Shown here piece by piece: positions 1 to 8,091 of a stretch of DNA of 12,495 nt. The notes under the pieces are model-generated. The model was not told where the DNA came from, searched no databases, and saw nothing but the letters and a program-made list of their open reading frames with translations. Source of the DNA: Larix sibirica (taxonomy: Eukaryota; Streptophyta; Pinopsida; Pinales; Pinaceae); assembly GCA_004151065.3 (NCBI GenBank), contig NWUY0300013980.1, forward strand, positions 78,428 through 90,922, read 5' to 3'. The translations under genes were made by a program, and so were the position numbers. Positions within the stretch are counted from its first letter, which is position 1. Each line of letters starts with the position of its first letter.

Positions 1-19
1 TATAAAATAAAAACTTAAA

Positions 20-130
20 CTTAAACCCGGATTTATAATCAAGAGAGAGAAAATTTCTTGAGTTTAAATTTTTTAAATTACACCTCAAGAAATTGGATCC
101 CTCTCGGTGCTTGATAAATCCGGGTTTAAG
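20..130. repeat. Imperfect inverted repeat (hairpin / MITE-like relic)
   Basis: The left arm (20-62) is the near reverse complement of the right arm (84-130). The outer 16 bp are perfect: CTTAAACCCGGATTTA at 20-35 pairs with TAAATCCGGGTTTAAG at 115-130. The inner 11 bp are also perfect: AATTTCTTGAG at 52-62 pairs with CTCAAGAAATT at 84-94. The middle pairs loosely, with a few unpaired bases, and the spacer at 63-83 is AT-rich and itself nearly palindromic. The structure resembles a small foldback/MITE or the remnant of a transposon end. No flanking target-site duplication is obvious, and the left side reaches almost to the window edge. A structured RNA is possible but nothing supports transcription. 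Confidence 0.75.
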
Positions 131-156
131 ATGGATCTATGTTGGTAATATTTGCA

Positions 157-322
157 CAAGTAAGTTGCATGGGTATCAGGTGGGATTCCACAGGAGAACA
201 ATTATATTTCTTGAACAAGTAATTTGTGAGGGTATCAGATGGAATTCTATAGGATTCTCATGGGTGAAAATTTTACTGCTTCACAAGTAAGTTGTGCCAA
301 TATCAAGTAGGATCCTACAAGA
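157..322. repeat. Three diverged tandem copies of a 39-bp core
   Basis: The cores at 157-195, 216-254 and 284-322 all begin CAAGTAA and align without gaps. Shared positions include a central TATCA and a late purine-rich GGA. Copies 1 and 2 differ at roughly 8 of 39 positions, and copy 3 is more diverged. The spacing is 59 and then 68 bp because the AT-rich linkers differ in length. An open frame starting at 93 runs through the array, but the unequal spacing breaks any repeated peptide, so it is not treated as coding. It is probably an old minisatellite or a subrepeat inside a decayed transposable element, next to the inverted repeat at 20-130. Confidence 0.7.
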
Positions 323-349
323 TTTTTTGTGGAATTAAAAAAAATTCAT

Positions 350-1378
350 ATGGGAAAAAATAGTCGTGTAAAAATATAAACTGATAGAAACTCAAATTTT
401 AAAAGTTACATTTGCTTATGGGGGCTGCTAGGTGAATGTACAAACAAGATTTACACCATGCAAGTCACCAGAAGTTATAACATAGCTAAAACAACTTAAA
501 AAGAAAGATTTACATGATCTAATCCCAAGTGGAGTTGCCCATTTGTTTTGGGATTTTGTTGCATGGTGAGAGAAAACCCTATTCTATCATTGTGAGATAG
601 ACAACAAACAATGGTTACTAATGAGACTAACACAAGAGTATTCTAATAGGAAATAAAGAAATAGGAAGCATGCAAGTGAGTAAATACAAGACTAACTACA
701 AGAATGCCATTCAAACACAAGAAGTGGGGAGCGACAATATTACTCATATATTAACCCAATGGAAAAGCATAAAGGTGTGTAATATCACCAAGGAAGAGTG
801 ACCAGAATCAAGCGGGATCCAACACTCTCCTTGTGATGGGTCCTTTTCCTTCTTGGAAGCTCTCTCTAATAATGGTGAAAGAAGAACACTTTAGTCATTG
901 AGGAAGGAGGACAAGCAAGCATGAGGGAAATGAATGGTGGAAATGAGAGATAGAGATTTGTTATTTGCAAGCTCATTCATATAGCATAACCTTGCTACCC
1001 CATGACTTCCATTTATAGGTGAATTGTGAGCTCCAATAAAGAACTAGTTCCAATGTGAATTCTCTTCATTCAAAATGGGATCACAATGCTTTATGGATAC
1101 ACTTTACTTGACATTAATGAGTTAGGGGCTCAAATTCATCTTGTGCCTCGCCACAGAACTATATAAACAATGCCTATGAGCCATCACTGAGCCATTAATG
1201 CACCCAAACAATGGATTTCACATGCTTGAATAGATTTGCGCATGTATCAAAGGATATCATACACAAATCTCACAAGGATGTCACGTGAACCTCATGCAAG
1301 TAAAAATAAGGTCCATTTGTTCTTTTAGCTCAATATTGTGAATATAGTATCCATGAGGTAGTGTTATTATGTTGATTT
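350..1378. other. No gene seen; AT-rich intergenic sequence
   Basis: All frames are broken by frequent stops and no protein family is recognisable. TATA-like words such as CATTTATAGG near 1010 occur, but without a downstream gene they are not evidence of a promoter. The sequence is compatible with old, unrecognisable repeat DNA. Confidence 0.6.
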
Positions 1379-1843
1379 TTACCAACTTCTAATGCTTTTG
1401 CTTGTTTTCGCCGAAATGTCATTTTTTAGCAAAATCAAGCTGATAGTAGTCATGGCACGCCCTGAAGGACATTTGGGAGATGTGAGAGGAGAAGATCTAG
1501 ATAAGGGATGAAGGGGGGGGACAGGAAAAAGCATAGAATGAAATGTGAGGAGGAGAGAAAATAACATGATTAGTTGATTTTGTGGACTGGCTTCGAGAAA
1601 TATCCCCTATCTGATGAGAAGGTAGGGTATCCTTTGCATCAATTAGGCTAGCGGGTAGTTTTGACGTGGTTAATCTAGGGAGATTCCTACCCAATGAAAT
1701 GATAAGACAATATCAATGTCAATAATGTCATGCAAGGAGTCTGATAGATGAAGTGCTTTGCTAGGATGGGAAATAGCCATAGTTTCGATCCAATATGAGC
1801 TGGATCCTAATTCACCCAAATCCTTCTCGACTACATGAATCCT
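1379..1843 (-). other. Fringe of the gag relic; two overlapping short open frames, unrecognised
   Basis: Minus-strand open frames of about 62 and 65 codons overlap in different frames (1379-1567 and 1497-1694). This stretch lies just downstream, in minus-strand order, of the gag-like C-terminal tail, where a retrotransposon would continue toward protease and pol. I find no DTG/DSG protease site and no reverse-transcriptase motif. A run of eight G residues starts at 1513. It may be decayed continuation of the element or unrelated DNA. Confidence 0.3.
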
Positions 1844-3318
1844 TTATATGAACTTGGGAGGTTGGCTAGTGGATGGTTCAATAGGAGCCTTCCCCTTATT
1901 CTTAGGGGAAGTGAGTAAATCTTCTTCCTCTTCTTCATAAGAAGAATTAAAATCGGGTTCAAGAGAATCCTTCTTCTTTTTCTTAGAAGGCTTGGAAGGG
2001 GGGTCATTGTTAGGCATGAGGCCCTTGTGTATCAAAATCCTGATATTTTTTTCCATGATAATTATCTTAGGTTTAGGAGGTTCATTGATTCAAACTTTGT
2101 CTGCATTCAGTCGTTTTATTTTCTAGCATATTCCAATGTTATGGGTGTCTTCTTATGGTATTTGCACCATGCATTAATTTTAGAGGGATCATGTTGCTTA
2201 TCTTCTTTAGAGTTAAATATGGTTAGAGTCTTAGTTTTAGGTGGGAGTGCTTCTTTCACCCCATAACTTTTTTCCTTTTTGTTTGAGATTTGGGTCTTAA
2301 ATTGCTTAGGTTTGATTTCTTTGATAATAGCCTTATTGTAAGCATTCTCAATGTGGAGGAGGTGGTTGACAAATCCTAATTTAGTTTAGTCATGGTCACC
2401 GAGAAACACTTTGGCTCAGATTTCTTGATTTGGCGTTTTTGTGAAGATGTAAAGGGTGTCTTTGGGGATTTATGGCATATAGTCATGCAAATCTTTGTGC
2501 CCTTGACATATTAAGGTTTAAAAATCTTCCTCATCTTCTTGGTTGAAGGATGGTTAGAGTCTCGGGTTTCATTCAAGGTACTTTTGTCACCCAGTCACAT
2601 GTTTCACTTGTGTTGAAGACATCGATCTTACATTGCTTAGGTTTTATTTCTTTGATAACAACCTTAATGTAAAAACTATCAATGTAGAGGAGGTGTTTGA
2701 TGGTTCCTTTAGTTGGTTCAAGGTCCTCAAGAAACACTTTGACTTTGTTTTCTTGGTTTGGGGTCCTTGTAAAGAGGTAAAGGGTGTCTTTAGATATTTA
2801 TGGAATACAATCGTGCAAAACCTTGTGCCACTGATGTATGAAGGTTGAACAAGATTTTGTATATTCTTTCTTTGGGACCATAAGGGTGAACATACTAGGA
2901 TCGTCTAATATAGGCATGTAATAGTGTTAAATGAACCCTTATGCTAAAATATGGAGGTCATAGACTAACCCTTTGGAGAGGCAATGAAACCAATGAAAGG
3001 CATCACTTGTTAAGGATGATGAAAAGATTTTGGAGAAGATGTTGTTATTACCAATGAATTTAAAAAATGGCATGGTGAATGTCTTTAGGTGGTGCCATGG
3101 GTATTCCCCTATGTCACCGCTAAACTTAGGTAATTCTAGTAGATTTGGAGGAATCCACATCTACACAATCTAGGGGTTTGGGTTGTGACTATGCTATCCT
3201 CCAAAGCAAGGTATGTTGTTGTTGGGGGTGGTTCCTTGCCACCAGTTACAATGCTTGGCAGAGAGAAAGGACCTAATATGAAAAAATAGGATTTGCTAAA
3301 ACTTATGCTTGAGTTCAA
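1844..3318 (-). pseudogene. Decayed Ty3/gypsy-type retrotransposon gag relic
   Basis: Gag packages retrotransposon RNA into virus-like particles; this copy cannot make a complete protein. Reading the minus strand from 3318 down, a proline-rich leader frame (3318-3136) overlaps a second frame (3160-2939), so a frameshift lies near 3136-3160. The second frame contains LPKFSGDIGEYPWHHLKTF and then SSSLTSDAFHWFHCLSKG. This fits the retrotransposon gag pattern of a P-x-F-x-G start, an H-L-x-x-F helix and an A-x-x-W-[FY] helix end. Further on, HQWHKVLHD fits the family's QRW-type segment. Near 2170, WCKYHKK resembles a degraded Cys/His knuckle that lacks its final Cys. The last frame (2056-1844) is Lys-, Glu- and Ser-rich, like a gag tail. 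Several in-frame stops interrupt the whole. An internal duplication (2221-2876) adds to the disruption. The family call rests on motif recognition only. Confidence 0.6.
2221..2876. repeat. Old tandem duplication inside gag relic, period about 331 bp
   Basis: Copy 1 is about 2221-2545 and copy 2 about 2552-2876. Anchors sit 331 bp apart: GGTTAGAGTC at 2221 and 2552, and ATTGCTTAGG at 2301 and 2632. Other shared words are AGGAGGTG, GAAACACTTTG and AAGGGTGTCTTT. The minus-strand translations also match in the same relative frame: both hold KDTLY, then F-T-x-T-P-N-Q-E, then HLL, then IKEIKPKQ. The unit is not a multiple of three, so an unadjusted duplication would have shifted the frame. Divergence is high, so the event is old. 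Similarity may continue weakly into 2080-2220, suggesting a partial third copy. Confidence 0.7.
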
Positions 3319-4420
3319 ACTACCATGAAATGGGTCAATCTAATTTTGTGATGTTGTTGGCATGAATACTTTCCCAAATGGTTAGGGGTAATAGATTTGA
3401 GATGGTGTCATTGTTGATAATAACACATGTCTAGTATGTTATACGATTTTTGGGATGTATGGCTTTCCTTATGGCTAGGAGAATGATGGGATGCGTGCTT
3501 ATCCCTACAGAATAATTGGAAGGTGAGTTTCACTTAGAAGGTAGAATGGGATATGTGCTCATCCTGGAGGGTACATTGAGATGTGTACTTGGTTAATCAG
3601 TTGTGAAATGGTTATCAAGTGAAGTTGGATTACATTTGAAGATATTATTACATGAACACTTGTATGAGTAGGGAGCCTTATCAAATATATTGATATTTAC
3701 TTGGAAAAGTTTGAAGAGTTACGTGATTAATGTTGAATGTAGTTGTACATGTACTTGGACTATTTGGATCAATATCTAAGGCAATGTTTGTTGAAAACTC
3801 ACAAAGTATCAATTCTTAAAGTATATAAGGAAAATGGGATAGTTAAGGGTGATATCCAATACTCATTTGAACCTTTGATAATGATTAGAGGGTTCGCCTA
3901 TACGTAAAAGGGAAGAGAGACCTCTCTTTGGCATTAGGCTCCCTAGAATAGGGGAAAATAGTCTTGCCCATAAGGTAAAACTCTTCAACCGGAAATTGAG
4001 ATCTATCTCTGTGTTTTGAGACATGAGGGGATTCTCCCCTTTTTTCCTCAATAAAGGAATAATAATTACTCTAGTAAATACGTTGGGGGGGTTGTATGTG
4101 GTATCCTTGGGAGCAGTAAAGGCATTTTGAGAAAATCGGATCACCAATAATATGTGTCAAGTAATGTGGTTTGGAAGGAGGCTCGTGAGGGGTTATACGT
4201 TCTAATGTGCTAATTGTGGTGACCTAGAAAAATCCATTACATAGGGAAAGGATAGGAGGAGAGATTACCTTGCAAAGTACTTGGAAGAGATGTTGAAAAG
4301 GAATAAGTGAGACATTCCCTCCTTTGAAGATAAAATATGCAACACCACCTACAATGGAGATGTAAGGCGAGGATAGGAGAAACAAGGAAAGAATTAACCT
4401 TCACTCAAGAGAAGGAAGGG
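3319..4420. other. No clear gene; upstream flank of gag relic
   Basis: In minus-strand order this lies upstream of the gag relic, where a leader and 5' LTR would be expected. I could not identify a matching LTR or primer binding site. A 94-codon minus-strand frame at 3863-4147 has no recognised domain and no convincing start context. A purine-rich stretch followed by TGTC (minus strand, about 4325-4305) resembles a polypurine tract joined to an LTR start, but no second LTR copy was found to support it. Confidence 0.4.
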
Positions 4421-4618
4421 TTAATGGGAAATTCCTAATGGAGTCACCAAAATATGGACAATAAATGGATTCATGCTACTACAAGTAGCATGAGGGGGTG
4501 GATATAGAAGACCACCCTCCCAGACACAGAGCACTAACAAGGAGAGCAAGAAAGAGGAGTTGCAGCTCGGTTTTAGGGCAAAGTTAAGAAACCCTAGGGT
4601 GAGAAAGGAGAAAACCAA
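4421..4618 (-). other. 65-codon open frame, unrecognised; weak
   Basis: The frame starts at ATG near 4618 and reads a hydrophobic, Leu/Phe-rich first half and a Pro-rich second half. Just upstream on the minus strand are AAACCCTA-type words (AAAACCCTAATTAG near 4640-4655, and ACCCTAGGGT at 4591-4600 inside the frame). These resemble the telobox element found near transcription starts of many plant genes. The frame also spans the perfect hairpin at 4471-4493. No known family is recognised, and a chance frame or part of a retroelement leader is as likely as a gene. Confidence 0.15.
4471..4493. repeat. Perfect 10-bp hairpin with 3-base loop
   Basis: TCATGCTACT (4471-4480) pairs perfectly with AGTAGCATGA (4484-4493) around the loop ACA. 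No T-run, known regulatory site or protein-binding palindrome can be tied to it. Confidence 0.8.
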
Positions 4619-4660
4619 AGATAGGGGAAAGATGTTACTCTAATTAGGGTTTTACATGTT

Positions 4661-5890
4661 GATTATGATTACTATGATGTGTATTATTAAGGTGTTTTTC
4701 TTAAGTTTCATATTAGTATTACTTTGAAATTAGTAAACGAAACCAAACTAACAATCTAGGGTTAATTTTTCAAGGATTTATTTAGTGAGTTAAAAACTCT
4801 TATGTTGAAAAAGACAAAGACAAGTATGGAAGGAAATCACATGGATTTGATCATTATACTTGCTAATTATACTTGTGTTAAAGAAGATAAATTGATAGGT
4901 CTCCAAAAATGATCCACTTCTCATACTACCAAGACACACAACTCAACTTTATTGCAAAATAGGTATTATACTTGATCTCCAATACAAACTGATATCTATC
5001 TATATGAAAATAACACTAAATCTACTACCACACAAAATAAATAAGTGACAGTGTTTATTGATAGACCTAAGTGCCCCTAAGGGGGGTGGTATCTCCCTTT
5101 CCTTAGCTATCATGGAACCTTCCTTGAGGTTGTAATATTACACCATCTAAGTAATGAGTGGAACTATGCCAAATAAGATGTTGGGTGATGAATCAAGAAA
5201 CCTTCAAGGTTGGATCCAAGATAGTCATAAGAGATCCCTGTAGGGGTTTCAAAGATGATAGGTGAAATCATCCTAGGAGCATGGAAGAGGTGGAAGAGAT
5301 CTTACATCAAGATGTGTCATGAATTTGAGCATGTAGCTGCAAGATAGGGTTTCAATGATAGTTTGTTTGAAGCAATTTTACAAAGAGGAATAGAAAAGGT
5401 ATAAATAGGCAATTAAATGACGTCAAGGTATACATGTGCATTAGGTTAGCTATTGGAGTACGAATTTTTTAAGTGGTATAAAAAATTCATACCTTGTGTG
5501 TTGACTAAATATTGTGGGTTTCTAGGCCCATAACACCCCTATGTTTGCCTCCAGAAATTGTGTGTGGTACCCTCTTTAGGGATCTACGGTATGCTCTTAT
5601 CCATGAGATCAAGAGGGGTTAATGGGACTCAATTTGACCCCATAAATAACAATCCAAAATGGATTTGGGTCATCATGGACCATCCTAAATAACAATGGAT
5701 CTAATCTGGGGTTTGCACTCAATTTAAACCATAAAGTTAGGAAATATCCTAAACAATTGCCTTAAGGGCCAAAAGGAGCCAAATTGGTGACTAAGGGTGA
5801 AATACCAAGAGAGGGAACAGAACCAAAGGGTCCACCAAAGAGATAGACATTCTCAGGAGGTCATACATATAGGCTAACATATGGGGACTT
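4661..5890. other. No gene seen; possible non-coding body of an LTR element
   Basis: No open frame or protein motif is convincing. The last few hundred bases lie directly upstream of a polypurine-like tract and LTR-like sequence. That is where the 3' untranslated part of a plus-strand retrotransposon would sit, but there is no detectable integrase, reverse transcriptase or RNase H coding relic. Confidence 0.4.
5462..5488. repeat. Perfect 10-bp AT-rich hairpin
   Basis: GAATTTTTTA (5462-5471) is the exact reverse complement of TAAAAAATTC (5479-5488), with the 7-base loop AGTGGTA. It lies in gene-free DNA about 415 bp before the LTR-like sequence. Its AT-rich composition makes chance occurrence fairly likely. 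Confidence 0.75.
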
Positions 5891-5901
5891 GAAGAGGGTG
5901 G
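5891..5901 (+). other. Polypurine-tract-like sequence before LTR
   Basis: GAAGAGGGTGG sits immediately upstream of TGTTAA at 5903. In LTR retrotransposons a purine tract here primes plus-strand DNA synthesis and abuts the 3' LTR. Its position fits a 3' LTR on the plus strand rather than a solo or 5' LTR. One T interrupts the purine run, as expected for a decayed copy or a chance match. Confidence 0.4.
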
Positions 5902-5965
5902 TTGTTAAACCCTATTGTGACATTATATTTCTATTATTATATTAGTATTGTCCTTATTGGTTAGG

Positions 5966-5999
5966 TAGGACCTTAATTGTAATTGTATGGTTAGCTAGG
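5966..5999 (+). repeat. 34-bp direct repeat, copy 1
   Basis: The copy begins TAGGACCTTAATTG and ends GGTTAGCTAGG. It is identical over 34 bp to 6079-6112, 113 bp downstream, inside the LTR-like element. Confidence 0.9.
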
Positions 6000-6078
6000 T
6001 TGTACCCTAATTGATTGTCATTGATGTCAACTAAAGATGATGTCAAGTGTTTGACTGTCATCCAATGTCAAAGAGGAN

Positions 6079-6112
6079 TAGGACCTTAATTGTAATTGTA
6101 TGGTTAGCTAGG
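6079..6112 (+). repeat. 34-bp direct repeat, copy 2, starting right after an N
   Basis: This copy is identical to 5966-5999 and starts at the base after the window's only ambiguous base, N at 6078. Sequence following the two copies differs after a few bases (TTGTACCC versus ATCTTAAT). Either the LTR truly contains a subrepeat, or two contig ends that overlap in sequence were joined through a placeholder N. Confidence 0.85.
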
Positions 6113-6315
6113 ATCTTAATTGTGACCTTTATATCCTATATATACCAAGGAGAATTAGTTTAGATATCATCTCATTGTATCTTGTGCATTCGATACATTG
6201 TAAAAGGAGGTTATCCCATCGAAGAGGCTTCTTATTCATCTTTTATTTCATTTTGAAGGCGTTGGATTACTCTTTCTTTCTATTTTTGTGTTATTTGGGA
6301 ATTTGATGCTTAACA

Positions 6316-7215
6316 ATGATCCATCAATCAAGGAATCTAGAGAAGTATCATGTTATGCATCAACATGGGATAAGAGTAAAACCTACATCACAATCTCTAT
6401 ATGGGTAGGCATGCATGAGTACTAATGTGCAAAATGCATATGATATATATTGTCCCCCTTGTAGGAGCCACTAGCCATGAGATGGGAATAATAGTGAGTT
6501 GCAAGGAAGGAGAGATGCACACAGAGAGAAAATAAGAATATCAGCAATATCAAGGAGTTGATGCATGGGGAAGAATCTACCAGCATGTGTAGTGGAAGTT
6601 AATGAACAAACGTGGCAAGGGGTAGTCTCCATTGTTTATCTTCACTTAAGTACATGTCTTTTGCATGGAGACTCCCATGCCCCAATAATCAATGGAAAGA
6701 TTGAAACTAGGGCATACTTATGCAAAAAATATGATATCAAGCACATGTAGGACAAAGAAGAAAGAAAGATCGAGAGACGTGAGATGCATGATAAATATGA
6801 TTGTTAGGATAAGAGAACAAGTAAGCTTATCTACCATGCAAGTAAAAGATCACTATAAAATGTAAATAATGAGATTAGACAATGAGTAATGATTTTAACT
6901 ATCTGCAAGCAATATAATAGCTAAAATATGATAGTAGAGATGAGCAAATTTAACTACTATGTTAGTGAAATGGTAGCTGGAGTATAAATTGAAGCATGAG
7001 TAAGTCTAATTGTTACGACCATAATAACAACTAGACTATAATAATAAGTTCGATAGATCTCACTCTCATGAAAGATACATGAGAATCCAATCATGAACAA
7101 GATATTAAAAAGGAAAAATGGAGGTAAGAGTAAGAGGGAAATACCTATACTTACTCGATTGTGGAAGTTGATGGTAAGGGATAGGTATTGTGCTTAAAGG
7201 AGTAGATATCATGTT
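6316..7215. other. No gene seen
   Basis: There is no recognisable coding sequence. A 61-codon plus-strand frame at 6565-6750 has no identifiable domain and sits among dense stops. A single hairpin at 7003-7037 is listed separately. Confidence 0.55.
7003..7037. repeat. 13-bp hairpin with one mismatch
   Basis: AGTCTAATTGTTA (7003-7015) pairs with TAACAACTAGACT (7025-7037) at 12 of 13 positions around a 9-base loop. It may be a small foldback or chance; no target-site duplication is evident. Confidence 0.65.
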
Positions 7216-7435
7216 ATAAAGTGCAAATTTGAGGTCATAAAGTGCATATATAAGGCTAGAAAGCTATATATTATGGCATAAAGTGTTGATCTAAGATGTC
7301 AAGCACAAATTTGAGGCCCAAAATTGCATAAGAACGTGCATATTTGAAGCTAAAAGGTGCAAATTTGATATTATAAAACACATATCTAAGGTTGTAAAGT
7401 GTGTGTTTGAGGACAAAAGGTTCAAACTTGTGCAT
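7216..7435. repeat. Degenerate 21-bp minisatellite, about 10 units
   Basis: Successive units start at 7216, 7237, 7258, 7278, 7299, 7320, 7352, 7373, 7394 and 7415. Nearly all are 21 bp; one is 20 bp and one carries an insertion of about 11 bp. The typical unit opens ATAAAGTGCAAATTTGAGG and is followed by two variable bases. The most constant parts are the AAAG-T-G-C-like start and the TTTGAGG-like end. Weaker units may continue to about 7477. Because 21 is seven codons, a coding origin would give a heptad peptide (unit 1 reads IKCKFEV on plus), but stops such as TGA in unit 4 and the indels rule out present coding. Confidence 0.75.
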
Positions 7436-8091
7436 CAAAGACCTAAAATCATGAGATGAGCGTGTTTATGGACATATAAACAAATTTCTTGGTGTTGAGA
7501 GCCAAAGCAAAACTTTGAGTAGGGAAGAAAATTGAAAGAAGCCAAAATTGTAGAACTCTAAAGAGGCATTAATCTCAAGGTTGTGATATGAATTGACATG
7601 AGTACAATACCAACAATAGAATAAAAATATTTGTACATAAGGAAACATGAGAGAGCAAGAATGAAAGTAGGAAAGAAGATTGTTAGTCATATAGATATAT
7701 GGTACAATCTTCATTGTATTCATATATATTGATTACAAAATTGTCAGGATAGTACTAATCAAAGTTGAGAAATTATCCACTAAAAAATGTTAAGTGATTC
7801 AATTATCAAATCAAACTAAGTCACTCATAAAGGGACAAGGATAAATTACATAATTATAATAATGTGCAAAAGAGATAAATTAGATTATGATACATATGCA
7901 TGCATGTTTACTAGTATGAGTTTCATTAGTGCGTATCTATTCCATTCCTTCACAACAACTATGACATTGTTCAAAATGAAATTATCTTTAATAAAAATTG
8001 TCTACTTAAACTAAAATAACTTGGGCAGAATATGCTTTATACATATCTCTAAGGTTTTGGCCAAAATATTATAAGAGGCATTTAATAGAGT
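7436..8091. other. No gene seen
   Basis: AT-rich sequence. An 85-codon minus-strand frame at 7466-7723 is Tyr-, Leu- and Phe-rich, reads like translated AT-rich DNA and overlaps the tail of the minisatellite. It has no recognised domain and is not accepted as a gene. Confidence 0.5.

Larger units (their letters stand above)
5903..6315 (+). mobile_element. Probable LTR (about 413 bp), 3' or solo LTR
   Basis: The segment begins TGTTAA (5903-5908) and ends TTAACA (6310-6315). These are perfect 6-bp inverted ends containing the canonical TG...CA of LTRs. A TATA-like TATATATA at 6137-6144 fits the promoter position of an LTR, leaving roughly 170 bp for R and U5. The purine-rich tract just upstream supports a 3' LTR. 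The flanking five bases, GTGGT and ATGAT, match at only 3 of 5 positions, so no clear target-site duplication remains. The sequence after 6315 does not resemble a tRNA-Met primer binding site. No partner LTR was found in the window. Internal direct repeats and an N at 6078 complicate the U3 part. Confidence 0.5.

Noticed and set aside
2027-2266. Plus-strand open frames at 2027-2266 and 2633-2848
   Set aside because: They are antisense to the gag relic. The second lies within the duplicated segment, whose minus-strand reading is better supported.
3908-3940. Small AAGAGAG/CTCTCTT hairpin
   Set aside because: A 7-bp purine-pyrimidine stem is expected by chance and has no context.
4026-4045. Stem AGGGGA/TCCCCT followed by a T-run, resembling a bacterial intrinsic terminator
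   Set aside because: The stem is only 6 bp, no gene ends here, and all other evidence points to plant nuclear DNA, where this signal has no such role.
4305-4330. Minus-strand purine tract followed by TGTC, resembling a PPT/LTR junction
   Set aside because: No matching LTR end or second LTR copy was found, so it is only mentioned within the gene-free stretch.
6565-6750. 61-codon plus-strand open frame
   Set aside because: No recognised motif, no conservation evidence, and its length is expected by chance in this amount of DNA.
7216-7435. CRISPR array
   Set aside because: The units are contiguous degenerate 21-bp repeats without unique spacers, and there are no cas genes.
7892-7908. ATGCATGCAT palindrome resembling a plant RY seed-promoter motif
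   Set aside because: It is short, commonly arises by chance in AT-rich DNA, and no gene lies nearby.
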